In this document: positions 27,742 to 36,414 of the stretch, piece after piece
How the letters are laid out: every line of letters begins with the position of its first letter
Position numbering within the stretch: position 1 is the stretch's first letter
Made by a program: the position numbers and the translations under genes
Assembly (NCBI GenBank): GCA_045128915.1
Contig: JBGVIT010000036.1
Location: 1-64,000 of the forward strand
Direction: 5' to 3'
Length of the DNA: 64,000 nucleotides
DNA from: RGIG9115 sp045128915
Lineage (GTDB): Bacteria; Bacillota; Clostridia; UBA1381
The notes under the pieces: model-generated
The model's database searches: none
The model's input: the letters and a program-made list of their open reading frames with translations, nothing else
Told to the model about the DNA's origin: nothing

Positions 27742-28572
27742 ATGATGCAAAAAGGATATGAAAACAGATATCAAGTTGAAATGATAAGTATAGAAGACCT
27801 TGTACCACAAAACCATCTGTTAAGACAAATAAGTAATGCAGTGGATTTTTCTAAAATATACGAATTTGTGGAAGAACTGTATTGTGATGATAACGGCAGA
27901 CCAAGTATTGACCCAGTTGTACTTTTTAAGATGGTTTTAATTCAGCATTTGTACGGATTGCCATCGTTACGAAGAACTGCAGATGAAGTATCATTAAATA
28001 TTGCCTATCGTTGGTTTTTAGGATATGGTTTAACGGATGAAACTCCCCACTTTTCCACAATCAGCTACAACTTTCGTCATCGTTTTAATGCAAACACAAT
28101 AGATAAAATATTTACATGGATATTAAGCGAAGCTGCCGAGGCGGGATATTTGAAACCGGAGGCAGTATTCATAGACGGAACACATATAAAAGCAAATGCG
28201 AATACTAAAAAGAAAATTGAAATAGAAGTTCCCGTTGCAGCTAAAAGATATGCAGACGAACTCTTAGAAGAAATCAACAATGACAGAATAGAACATGGAA
28301 AGAAACCTTTTGACGATGACGATACACCCAAAACAAGCGGAAAGAAAAAAGATAACACATCAAAAAAGAAGTTGAAAAATCGTAAGAAAGCAGAGAAAAC
28401 AAAGAAAATTACACAAAGTACAACTGATCCTGAAAGTGGACTTTTTGTAAAGGGTGAACATCAAAAACAGTTTGCATATGAAGCACACACTGCCTGCGAT
28501 AAAAATGGGTTTGTTCTTGAAACGGTGGTAACAGCCGGTAATGTTCATGATACGATTCCAACATGGCTATAA
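27742..28572 (+). pseudogene. IS1182-family transposase, C-terminal half missing
   Basis: The N-terminal 276 residues of a transposase normally near 450-550 residues. The DUF772-type N-terminal domain is present (VPQNHLLRQISNAVDFSKIY; GRPSIDPVVLFKMVLIQHLY; RWFLGYGLTDETPHFSTIS). The DDE core begins with FIDGTHIKANAN, which carries the first Asp; a Lys-rich insertion and KGEHQKQFAYEAHTACDKNG follow. The reading then ends at GNVHDTIPTWL, where the family continues with the second Asp and Glu of the DDE triad. Catalytically dead. TATAAT at 27718-27723 precedes it. Confidence 0.88.
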
Positions 28573-28914
28573 TCAGAAACAAAAGCTAAATCTCCGGCTT
28601 GTACAGTTGAAGCTGAAACAAGTGTACTTGCACCTTTTTGTCCTATCTCTCAACATTTCCATATGAGAAGCATCCGTTTCCATCCATTCGTCATAACAAG
28701 CAGACAAAGGATAGTCGAGTTTGATAAGCTCTGCAATCTGCTTATCAGATAAGTAGTCATCTTCAAAGGTCATAAGAATATCATCTCGCATTACTTTTTC
28801 ATATGACTTGTCAATGATTTGTTCCGGGGGAAGTGTTTTAAGATGTTCTACAAAAGCATCTTGTTCCTTAGATGCTTTCTGATATAACAAATCTCTTAAA
28901 TCCTCTTTAGTCAT
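28573..28914 (-). pseudogene. DUF3848-like protein, 3' end lost
   Basis: Starts MTKEDLRDLLYQKASKEQ and keeps the DUF3848 pattern (LPPEQIIDKSYEKVMRDDIL; DYLSDKQIAELIKLDYPLS; EWMETDASHMEMLRD) for ~93 residues. The tail after about residue 95 (CKYTCFSFN...) is not family-like and reads into junk next to the IS1182 break, so the C-terminus has been replaced. DUF3848 proteins are carried by Firmicutes conjugative elements, often as the front part of larger proteins; their role is unknown. Another frame of the tail reads ASTLVSASTVQAGDLAFVSD, possibly a piece of a second lost gene. Confidence 0.65.
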
Positions 28915-28944
28915 TTAAATCACTGTCCTTTCAATTTTGGGTAC

Positions 28945-28980
28945 AAAAAAATCTGCTGATTCATATTGAACCAACAGATT
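28945..28980 (-). terminator. Intrinsic terminator after the HTH-HipA pair
   Basis: Read on the minus strand, AATCTGTTGGTTCA and TGAATCAGCAGATT form a 14-bp stem with two G-U pairs and a 3-nt loop, followed by seven T. It lies ~115 nt downstream of the HipA-like stop. It separates that operon from the DUF3848 fragment. Confidence 0.7.
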
Positions 28981-29093
28981 ATATCCCTCTATTTACAATT
29001 CCTGTATCTCTTTTCTTCTTTTAGGAGTTAAAAAATTCTACAATTTTTTTAAATACCTTCTTCATGGTGGGTATCTTGGTGGGTGTTATTGTA

Positions 29094-29975
29094 CTATTTT
29101 TCTTTAACCTTATTTACGGAAAAATCAAGAATACGCTTTTTACGCTCTGTAAGCATTGTTTTATAGAATGTATTTTGTATTTCTGTAATTGTTTCGGTAT
29201 TATCAATAATTTCAAATACCTTTTCCATATCAATACGTTCTGTAATTTTAATCAATGCTTTATTGCAATCCCCAAACTCTCCTGATGATAAGAATTTAAA
29301 ATAGTTTATCTTCTTTCCGTTATATGTTATCGCAGACAAGGGTATATCAAAAACTCTGTGATTTAATTCATTTTTATTATTCAGAATTTCCTGCATCATA
29401 TCCTCATCTGCCTGAGGATATAGACTGCTACCACAGTCATACACAGGTGCAAGTGTTACCTGATCAGTAGTTGTATCATATAAAAATCCCCAGTTGCCGT
29501 TATGTCTATCCCAATTACCGATAAAAGCATCGACTATGAACATATCCCAAAATCTTTCTTTGAGCTTTTCAGAATCAACAGATGTTTGTTCTTCAATCGT
29601 TGATAAAATATCATTAAGGTCTGTTCCATATCCGTTTCTTTCCGAATCTATGATACGGTTCTTTAAAGAAGCAAAGTCCTGAAGCACAACTCCCGGTCTT
29701 GTAAAGTCCTTACATGCAACAACAATTTTTGTTTTATTTTTACTTGTATATGTTCCTATCATTGTTTCCTGCACAGGAATTCCAAGTAATTCAAAAATCT
29801 TACAGCCAATATGCTCACTGATACAACTGTTTGTATAGCTCATATCTTTGTTTTTTGTCGGATACGGCGGAAATTTAAGCATATACTGCTCATCATTATA
29901 TACTACCGCAATTTTACCGCCGTTTGCTCCTGCATATGCTTTATTTTTCTGTATAGAATTTGTAAAATCTATCAT
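29094..29975 (-). CDS. HipA-like serine/threonine kinase (CtkA type)
   Basis: A 293-residue single-chain HipA-fold kinase. An ATP-loop-like N-terminus (GGKIAVVYNDEQYMLKFP) precedes the catalytic loop with D156 in NWDRHNGNWGF and the metal Asp D180 in APVYDCGSS. It resembles the compact HipA/CtkA proteins found beside HTH partners. Such kinases can act as toxins by phosphorylating translation factors, with the HTH protein as antitoxin and repressor. The start overlaps the HTH gene stop by 4 nt (ATGA), as usual for such pairs. All visible key residues are kept, so it is probably functional although the surrounding element is decayed. Confidence 0.82.
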   Translation of the reverse strand: MIDFTNSIQKNKAYAGANGGKIAVVYNDEQYMLKFPPYPTKNKDMSYTNSCISEHIGCKIFELLGIPVQETMIGTYTSKNKTKIVVACKDFTRPGVVLQDFASLKNRIIDSERNGYGTDLNDILSTIEEQTSVDSEKLKERFWDMFIVDAFIGNWDRHNGNWGFLYDTTTDQVTLAPVYDCGSSLYPQADEDMMQEILNNKNELNHRVFDIPLSAITYNGKKINYFKFLSSGEFGDCNKALIKITERIDMEKVFEIIDNTETITEIQNTFYKTMLTERKKRILDFSVNKVKEK

Positions 29976-30427
29976 ATAGCATTCTCCATTCTTAAATATT
30001 TACGTCTGAGATACCAAGCCTGCTCGCTCGAAATAAGGTTTTCAACCTCGGCGGAATTCAAATCAGCATTTAATTCGCACCAACATATATCCCAATTCAT
30101 ATCCTTTTTGCCACTGTCAACAATCCTCCAAGAACTTTTCATACGGTCGAGTGATTCCTGAACATAAACCGGCAATCCGCACTCAAAATGTGCTTCATCA
30201 ATAGGCATTCCTGTTTCTGCATTATATTCATGATCATCAAGCTCCATTATATCTTCCATAGACCGATTTAATGCTTTTGCAATCTGATATACAGTTTTTG
30301 CAGAACATTTTTGGATAGAACTTTTACCTGAGCATATATCAATAACAGTAGTTTTTGGCACTCCGCTTATCTTTGAAAGCTGATATTTAGTGATATTTTC
30401 ATTATTTAATAACATTTGAAGCGTCAT
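29972..30427 (-). CDS. XRE-type HTH protein, probable antitoxin/repressor of the HipA-like kinase
   Basis: A 151-residue protein. An N-terminal HTH_3 domain (residues ~1-60: ENITKYQLSKISGVPKTTVI; KTVYQIAKALNRSMEDIMEL) is joined to a ~85-residue C-terminal region (LPVYVQESLDRMKSSWRIVD; SSEQAWYLRRKYLRMENAI) of the type found beside HipA-like genes. AAGGACGG precedes the ATG at 30427; an ATG at 30448 has no site. Its promoter spacer holds a short palindrome, so it probably represses its own operon. Confidence 0.82.
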   Translation of the reverse strand: MTLQMLLNNENITKYQLSKISGVPKTTVIDICSGKSSIQKCSAKTVYQIAKALNRSMEDIMELDDHEYNAETGMPIDEAHFECGLPVYVQESLDRMKSSWRIVDSGKKDMNWDICWCELNADLNSAEVENLISSEQAWYLRRKYLRMENAI

Positions 30428-30460
30428 AATTACACCGTCCTTACACATATATTATATATT

Positions 30461-30489
30461 ATTATATCGGAATACCGACCTTTTGTCAA
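30461..30489 (-). promoter_or_regulatory. Consensus promoter with operator in the spacer, HTH-HipA operon
   Basis: On the minus strand TTGACA (30484-30489) and TATAAT (30461-30466) are both perfect with a 17-nt spacer. Inside the spacer TCGG-N4-CCGA (30467-30478) is an inverted repeat, a good candidate site for the XRE protein. Strong promoter plus spacer operator is the classic layout of a self-repressed toxin-antitoxin operon. Confidence 0.75.
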
Positions 30490-30522
30490 TATACTCAGGT
30501 AATTTTCATCAAATTGACATAT

Positions 30523-32916
30523 TTATCTCTCCAATCCTACAACTTTTTTCTGCGGAGCTTCATCTTCATCAGGACCACCAAGCTCTGCACCTTCACGGTC
30601 TTTCTTATCCATATTGAGAAGTGCATCAACCTCTGCAAGTCTTTTTATTTTCTCCTGTAATTCCTCCTCTTGCGGAAACTCTTTCTGACTTTCAACCTTT
30701 GCAAGCTCAAACTGCTTTTTTGTTTCTTCAAGATTTTCCTTTACAATTTCTAATCTTTTCGGGAAGCCTTCAAGAGCATTATCAAGTCTTTGCAGGTTAC
30801 CGAACACATCTGTACCAAGCTCTACTTTATGGCTAAGATTACCTTTACGAACTCTTGAAAACAGTTCTTTTTTCTTCACTTCTGAATCAGCATTATGTAT
30901 GAATTCGATTTCATTCTCAGGCACACCATTTGCAATCAGCTTATCCCGAATATCGGTATATACATTAAATGTACCGTCATTCTTAGGAGTAGATAAATCA
31001 CAGAATACAAGCTGCGTTCCACGAATATCGGATGTTTCTTGCCAAATATCAAACACCTCTTTTGCACACGCAGAAACCTTTGAATTTTCATCATCAGGTA
31101 AAAGTGAATTTATGAGTCTTTGGTCAAGTGCAAGCTTTCGTCCGTCATTGGTAATCTTCAGCATATTATCAACTGACGGATCAACCATTCTGTTACGAAC
31201 CTTTTCTGCTCTGTCTGCAAGCTCTGAAACCATTTCCTTTTGAATTTCAGTAGGCTCAACAGCGATAGTTTTGTAATGCGGTTCAGGAGTCGGAAGATTG
31301 AGCATATCCGCAGTCTGAATATCTGCAACATCCTTAAACATTGACATAAGCTCAGGAAGATTAAAGAATCTCGCAAACCTTGTCTTTGCTCTGTAGCCTG
31401 TTCCTTCAGGTGCAAGCTCTATTGCAGTAACAGTTTCACCGAATGTAGAAGCCCAAGCGTCAAAGTGTTGTAAATTCTTATCCTGCAAGGTTTTATACTG
31501 CAAATACCTCTGCATTGTATAAAGCTCAACCATACTGTTTGATACGGGAGTACCCGTTGCAAAAATAACACCTTTACCACCCGTGAGTTCATCAAGATAC
31601 TGTGTTTTCATAAAAAGGTCTGATGATTTCTGTGCTTCGGTTTGTGATATACCGCCTACATTTCGCATTTTTGTATAGAGGTAGAGATTTTTGTAAAAAT
31701 GAGCTTCGTCCACAAATATTCTGTCAACGCCCAGCTCTTCAAAGGTAACCACATCATCCTTTCTGCTTTGGTCATTGAGTTTTTCAAGTCTTGCTTCAAT
31801 AGCTTTCTTCGATTTTTCAAGCTGCTTTATGGTAAATCTTTCACCCTTTTCAGCTTTCAGCTCAATAATTCCGTGCATAATTTCAGTTTTTTGTCTTTCC
31901 AAAACTGCCTTTTGTCTTTCAATCGACATAGGAATTTTTTCAAACTGAGAGTGACCAATAATAACCGCATCATAATCTCCGGTTGCAATTCGTCCGCAGA
32001 ACTTTTTACGGTTCTTTGTTTCAAAATCTTTCTTTGTTGCAACAAGGATATTTGCAGCAGGATAAAGCTGTAGAAATTCAGATGCCCATTGCTCGGTTAA
32101 ATGATTAGGAACTACAAAAAGAGACTTATTACATAATCCCAAGCGTTTCATTTCCATAGCTCCGGCAACCATCGTCCAAGTTTTTCCGGCTCCAACAACG
32201 TGACCAAGCAGAGTATTACCGCCGTACATTATTCTTGCAACTGCATCCTCCTGATGTTTACGGAGTACAATTTCAGGATTCATACCACTGAATGTAATAT
32301 GGCTACCGTCATACTCACGAGGTCTTACTGAGTTAAATCTTTCATTGTAAAGCTTTGTCAGTCTTTCACGTCTGTCAGGATTTTTCCATATCCAATTATC
32401 AAACTCTGCTTTAATAAGGTCTTGTTTTTGCTGTGCAATAGTTGTTTCTTTTTTATTGAGAACAGGCTTCTTTCTGCCTTCTTCATCCTCAACATAATCG
32501 AATATACGGACATCTTTAAGATTAAGGGATTCCTCAATAATCTTATATGCACTAATTCTTTTTGTTCCGAATGTATTCTGTGCTTTAACACCCTTATCAG
32601 CACTTTTGCCTTCAATAGTCCAAGTACCTGTAATATTTGAGTACCGCACTTCAACTTTATCTTTTGCATACCAACCGGGAGAAAGAAGTTCAAATATGAA
32701 GTCCTTTATATCTTCAGGTGGTATCCAAGTTGAACCAAGTCTGACAGTAATTTCACTTGCAGTTAAGTCTTTAGGTTGAACCTTTTGCAATGCTTCAACA
32801 TTGATTTTGAAATCTTCATTGTTAATAGGCTTTATTTCCTTTGTTTTTCTACCCTCATCTGTTTTAAACAAATCATCGAGCATACTCTTCCCGATGTTTA
32901 TTCCTGTTCCTGCCAT
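30523..32916 (-). pseudogene. In-frame chimera: ParB start joined to a decayed SNF2 helicase from a conjugative-element giant protein
   Basis: A 797-codon open frame. Residues 1-~30 (GTGINIGKSMLDDLFKTDEG) look like the start of element-type ParB, expected right after ParA. Around residue 33 the sequence switches to the middle of the ~2500-residue methylase/SNF2 protein of Tn1549-like elements (NVEALQKVQPKDLTASEI onward). Walker A is in GHVVGAGKTWTMVAG and DEAH in IFVDEAHFYKN. At ELFSRVRKGN it jumps to LSHKVELGTDVFGNLQRLDN, omitting the second helicase lobe with its GSTQKMGAGTN and QR.GR motifs (~200 residues). GGAGGTG precedes ATG 32916. It overlaps parA by 44 nt. Helicase activity is probably lost. 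Confidence 0.8.
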
Positions 32917-33691
32917 TATCAAGCACCTCCTTTGTCAGATTTTTGTATGCTTCTGCAGCGATACCTTTTGCATCATGTGCATAAACACTTTTACCAACCG
33001 CCGATGCTTCTGCAGCTTTAACAGAATTAGGTATTTCCGTTTTATAGATTTTCAGATACTTGGAGTAATTTAACCTGATTACCGTTGAAACTTCTTTGTT
33101 GTATAATGTTCTTCTGTCAACCATTGTTAAAAGTATTCCATTGAATTTCAAATCAGGATTTATTTGTCTTTGCACTTTAGTTACAGTTGAAACAAGCTGC
33201 TCTAATCCTTTAAGCGGAAGATAATGTGCCTGAACGGGGATAATAACCTCATCTGCTGCAACAAGCGAATTAATCGTCAACATTCCAAGTGACGGTGTGC
33301 AATCAATAAGCACATAATCATATTTGTCCTTCACACTATCAATGCAGTTTTTCAGCACTCTTTCTCTACTCATAACATTCACAAGTGCAGTTTCCATACC
33401 TGAGAGTTCAATATTTGCCGGAATCAAATCAACTCCTTCTTCGTGATGTAAAATACTATCCTCCGGCGTAATCGGCTTTTCCTCCATTGACCGTTGCATT
33501 AATGTTGATAGTGTAACATCAAGCTTGTCCGGTTCCTGAAAACCCAAGCTCTCTGTCAAGCTCCCCTGAGCATCGCAATCAACAAGCAACACCTTTTTAC
33601 CTTCATTCACAAGTCCAACTCCAAGATTTACTGTTGTGGTTGTTTTGCCAACACCACCTTTTTGATTTGCAATAGCAATAACTTTACCCAT
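32873..33691 (-). CDS. parA: ParA/Soj-type partition ATPase
   Basis: A 272-residue cytoplasmic ATPase. Deviant Walker A is NQKGGVGKTTT (residues 9-19) with signature Lys; Walker A' and B follow (VLLVDCDAQGS; YVLIDCTPSLG). It segregates low-copy plasmids and integrative elements by forming ATP-dependent patterns on DNA with ParB. It overlaps the upstream small gene by 8 nt and the downstream chimera by 44 nt. Because the adjacent parB is reduced to its first ~30 codons, a working partition system is unlikely. Confidence 0.92.
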   Translation of the reverse strand: MGKVIAIANQKGGVGKTTTTVNLGVGLVNEGKKVLLVDCDAQGSLTESLGFQEPDKLDVTLSTLMQRSMEEKPITPEDSILHHEEGVDLIPANIELSGMETALVNVMSRERVLKNCIDSVKDKYDYVLIDCTPSLGMLTINSLVAADEVIIPVQAHYLPLKGLEQLVSTVTKVQRQINPDLKFNGILLTMVDRRTLYNKEVSTVIRLNYSKYLKIYKTEIPNSVKAAEASAVGKSVYAHDAKGIAAEAYKNLTKEVLDNGRNRNKHREEYAR

Positions 33692-33890
33692 GTTTCATCA
33701 TCCTTTCCTGTCTTAATCTTTTTATTAATTTCTCACCGTCAAGTTCACAAAGAGCTGTGAACCAATCCGACCTGAAAAATCTCTCTATAGAATCTCTTGT
33801 TTGATGACATCCGCAATGTCTGTAATCTCTGACAGCCTGCATTATAATTGCTTCTGCAAGCATCTGATAATTCTCATAAAACTTACACAT
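33684..33890 (-). CDS. Small conserved protein of Tn1549-like elements
   Basis: A 68-residue protein (MCKFYENYQMLAEAIIMQAV...) with an ARD-type helical pattern and DWFTALCELDGEKLIKRLR near the end. Small proteins of this length and pattern commonly lie between repA and parA in Firmicutes integrative elements; their role is not known. It starts 11 nt after the repA stop and overlaps parA by 8 nt, which supports translation. Confidence 0.65.
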   Translation of the reverse strand: MCKFYENYQMLAEAIIMQAVRDYRHCGCHQTRDSIERFFRSDWFTALCELDGEKLIKRLRQERMMKHG

Positions 33891-33901
33891 CTGCCATCAC
33901 C

Positions 33902-34897
33902 TCAATTCTTCTTTGGGTTTGCCATATCATATTTAACCTTTGCTGAGAACCAATTATCCGATGTTTCAAACGAACGGTAAATTGTTGTAATTAAAAATGC
34001 CCGTATATTACGGACATTAGAGCAATTTTCTTGTAATGCAAAATATATGTATTCGATATGAGAACTGTCTATCTTCAAAAATCTGCTTTTGACAATCTCA
34101 TGCGGATATTCTTGTTTGTTAATTCGGATATATGGCTCTTTACTGCATACAACATCAACCATAAGCTCAATAATTTCATCAAGCCAATCCTTCTCAAATC
34201 TTTGAATCATAATGTCATATTCAACATTTGATTTAATTATTTTCTCATATATTTCTCTTTCTCGTATCCATCCTATCGCATCAATCGGTTCATCAGAACC
34301 GTTATCATACTCCTCTTCATCACTGATAGGATATGATAGGATAGTATCATTAAAATCAGTATTATTAATATCAGTATTATTTATATTAGTATTATTAGAG
34401 TATGATTTTGGAACTTCTTGAAATTCGATATTCATACTTCTTGAAGCATGATTTTCATACTTCTGCAAGTTTGATTTTGGAACTTCTGGATTTTCCGTAT
34501 TCATACTTCTTGAAGTATGATTTTCATACTCGGAAGATTCAGAGGTTATGAAGTTCTTTACATAAATGATATTTGGCTTTCCTAACCCTTGTCTTTTTCG
34601 TTCTATCAAACCCACACAGTTATCAAGTTCCTCCAATAATTTTGATACCTTTTGCCTTGCACATCCCAAGTCAACAATTATATCTTCCATAGTGTAAATG
34701 ATATACACTCTGTTATCATCATCAATCCATCTGTTTCTCATTGATAATCCCATCCGGTCAAGCATAAGTCCGTACAGCAATTTTGCATCCGTTGACATAT
34801 AACGAAATTTCTTGTCTTTAAATAAACGCTTTGGGATACGAAAGAAAGAAAACTGCTCCGCTTCGCATCCATAGAAATAATCAAAATCCAATGCCAT
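33902..34897 (-). CDS. repA: RepA_N-type replication initiator
   Basis: A 331-residue initiator. The conserved N-terminal domain (1-~118) has FFRIPKRLFKDKKFRYMSTD, then KLLYGLMLDRMGLSMRNRW and CARQKVSKLLEELD, a winged-helix DNA-binding fold. The middle (~120-205) is low-complexity and encoded by 69-bp tandem repeats. The C-terminal helical domain (~215-331) is host-specific in this family. A GGAGGTG site precedes the ATG, and a terminator-like hairpin sits ~35-65 nt upstream. The family starts theta replication from an origin inside its own gene. Confidence 0.88.
   Translation of the reverse strand: MALDFDYFYGCEAEQFSFFRIPKRLFKDKKFRYMSTDAKLLYGLMLDRMGLSMRNRWIDDDNRVYIIYTMEDIIVDLGCARQKVSKLLEELDNCVGLIERKRQGLGKPNIIYVKNFITSESSEYENHTSRSMNTENPEVPKSNLQKYENHASRSMNIEFQEVPKSYSNNTNINNTDINNTDFNDTILSYPISDEEEYDNGSDEPIDAIGWIREREIYEKIIKSNVEYDIMIQRFEKDWLDEIIELMVDVVCSKEPYIRINKQEYPHEIVKSRFLKIDSSHIEYIYFALQENCSNVRNIRAFLITTIYRSFETSDNWFSAKVKYDMANPKKN
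34403..34540. repeat. 69-bp tandem repeats inside repA, candidate origin
   Basis: Two copies of a 69-bp unit start at TGATTTTGG 34403 and 34472, differing at several positions but staying in frame (23 codons). Each contains the short palindrome CATACTTC-TT-GAAGYATG. A TATTA-rich stretch adjoins at 34355-34400. In RepA_N plasmids such as pAD1 the origin lies in this part of repA, so these may be iterons. Confidence 0.6.
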
Positions 34898-34931
34898 TAT
34901 TCACACCTCCTGACTCAAAATTTATATATAG

Positions 34932-34961
34932 AAAAAGACAGCCTATATACCATAGACTGCC
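34932..34961 (-). terminator. Attenuator-like hairpin in the repA leader
   Basis: On the minus strand GGCAGTCTAT pairs with ATAGGCTGTC (two G-U pairs) across a 5-nt loop and is followed by TTTTTC. It lies between any upstream promoter and repA (start 34897), so it probably limits initiator expression by attenuation. Confidence 0.55.
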
Positions 34962-35127
34962 TCTATTTTTACAATTTCTTCTCAATTTTTCGCATATCTT
35001 CTCATCATATCAAGGCTCAAAAGTAGTAAATTAGTAGTAATTTTAGTACAAGATATTGCGATTTTTCCCATTAAATAAGGGTTTCAGTGTTTAATCATAA
35101 TTTTTGACTTAAAAAACAAGAAATTAC

Positions 35128-35156
35128 TTGCTTTTTGCGATTAAATATAGTATAAT
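35128..35156 (+). promoter_or_regulatory. Probable recA promoter
   Basis: TTGCTT at 35128-35133 and a perfect TATAAT at 35151-35156 with a 17-nt spacer, 37 nt before the recA ATG. I see no clear LexA (SOS) box of the GAAC-N4-GTTC type in this short region. Confidence 0.65.
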
Positions 35157-35192
35157 ATATGTATATTACATAGTACGAAAGGAACCAGAAAA

Positions 35193-36248
35193 ATGGAAGG
35201 TACTGAAAATAAAATCATTAAAAAAGATCCTGAAAAAATCAAAGCAATAGATGAGGCGATTAAAGATATTAAGAAGAATTTCGGTGTAGGCAGTATTATG
35301 AAGCTTGGCGACGCACCGAACGTTGCAGTTGATGCTATTCCCACCGGCTCACTTACTCTTGACGTTGCACTTGGGGTAGGCGGAATTCCCAGAGGCAGAG
35401 TTATTGAAATCTACGGCCCTGAATCATCCGGTAAAACAACTGTTGCACTCCACGTTGTTGCAGAAGCACAGAAAATGGGCGGAGATGCAGCGTTTATTGA
35501 TGCCGAGCATGCTCTTGATCCGGTTTATGCAAAGAATTTAGGTGTTGACATTGATAATCTTATAGTAGCTCAGCCTGATACGGGCGAGCAGGCGCTGGAA
35601 ATTGCAGAAGCACTTGTCAGAAGCGGTGCTATTGATATTATAGTAGTTGACTCAGTTGCAGCTCTTGTTCCAAAGGCTGAAATTGAGGGCGAAATGGGTG
35701 ATTCTCATGTGGGACTTCTTGCAAGACTTATGTCTCAGGCGCTGAGAAAGCTTACAGGTATTACTTCCAAAACCGGTACAAGCGTAATATTCATTAACCA
35801 GCTTCGTGAAAAGGTGGGCGTTGTGTATGGCAACCCCGAAACAACTCCCGGCGGACGTGCTCTTAAGTATTTCTCATCAGTACGACTTGATGTAAGAAGA
35901 ATTGAAGCGATTAAGAACGGAACAGAGCTTATAGGTAACAAGACCAGAGTTAAGGTTGTTAAGAACAAGGTTGCGCCTCCGTTTAAAGAAGCTGAATTTG
36001 ATATACTCTACGGAGAGGGCATTTCAAAGGAAGGCAATATTCTTGATATTGCAACTGACTACGATATAATCAAGAAAAGCGGCGCATGGTTCAGCTACGA
36101 CGGAGAGAAGCTTGGCCAGGGCAGAGATAACGTAAGAAAGTATATGGTAGAGAACCCTGAATTTACTAAGATGATAGAACAGCAGGTACGCGAAAAGCTT
36201 ATTGACAACGGCAAAAATAAGGTTGGTGAAAACACCGAAAATAAATAG
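35193..36248 (+). CDS. recA: Recombinase RecA
   Basis: A 351-residue RecA. It has the N-terminal polymerisation helix, NFGVGSIMKLGD, and Walker A GPESSGKTT (~72-80). The Walker B region is DIIVVDSVAALVPKAE, followed by the MSQALRKLTG and INQLREKVGV loop motifs and the C-terminal domain ending KNKVGENTENK. It forms filaments on single-stranded DNA for homologous recombination and SOS signalling. It has its own promoter and is the first core gene to the right of the mobile element remnant. Confidence 0.98.
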   Translation: MEGTENKIIKKDPEKIKAIDEAIKDIKKNFGVGSIMKLGDAPNVAVDAIPTGSLTLDVALGVGGIPRGRVIEIYGPESSGKTTVALHVVAEAQKMGGDAAFIDAEHALDPVYAKNLGVDIDNLIVAQPDTGEQALEIAEALVRSGAIDIIVVDSVAALVPKAEIEGEMGDSHVGLLARLMSQALRKLTGITSKTGTSVIFINQLREKVGVVYGNPETTPGGRALKYFSSVRLDVRRIEAIKNGTELIGNKTRVKVVKNKVAPPFKEAEFDILYGEGISKEGNILDIATDYDIIKKSGAWFSYDGEKLGQGRDNVRKYMVENPEFTKMIEQQVREKLIDNGKNKVGENTENK

Positions 36249-36307
36249 AATAGCAAATTTTAAATTTGTGTTCTTTACTGAAAATTCCTTGCCGTATAAA
36301 AAATATA

Positions 36308-36336
36308 TTGACGTTCTGTGTATAATATAGTATGCT
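36308..36336 (+). promoter_or_regulatory. Probable promoter of the HPr gene
   Basis: TTGACG at 36308-36313 and TATGCT at 36331-36336 with a 17-nt spacer. This leaves about 70 nt of leader before the HPr ATG. A second TATAAT at 36336-36341 overlaps it. Confidence 0.5.
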
Positions 36337-36414
36337 ATAATTATGTTATTATCACTAATTTGAATTTATACGGATTAATCGTTTGAAGTCGTAATAATAG
36401 GGGGTCATTCAAAT

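Larger units (their letters stand above)
27617..28572 (+). mobile_element. Truncated IS1182-family element
   Basis: The left part of an IS1182-type element: candidate end palindrome, leader hairpin, promoter box and the first ~270 codons of the transposase. The right half and right end are missing. The break near 28555-28572 joins directly to sequence of the decayed conjugative element, so a deletion probably removed both the IS right half and part of that element. Confidence 0.75.
28573..34961 (-). mobile_element. Remnant of a Tn1549-like conjugative or plasmid-type element
   Basis: All genes read leftward: RepA, a small conserved protein, ParA, a ParB-start/helicase chimera, an HTH-HipA pair and a DUF3848 fragment. 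This set and order are typical of Tn1549-type integrative elements of Clostridia, but the intact elements are tens of kb. Here the relaxase, type IV secretion genes and integrase are absent, and two deletions are visible inside the helicase gene. The left end is cut by an IS1182 fragment. The right limit lies somewhere between repA and the recA promoter; no attachment repeat was found. Confidence 0.75.

Noticed and set aside
27465..27816. Two overlapping minus-strand frames across the MBL end and the palindrome
   Set aside because: They are the reverse reading of the MBL gene end, palindrome and leader hairpin; no ribosome site and no family.
29040..29093. Short minus-strand frame starting MKKVFKKIVEFFNS after the HipA-like gene
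   Set aside because: Only 14 codons before a stop, no ribosome site and no recognisable family; probably chance or a remnant too short to call.
34355..34400. TATTA-type short repeats as a CRISPR array
   Set aside because: Units are far too short, lack unique spacers and lie inside repA coding sequence.
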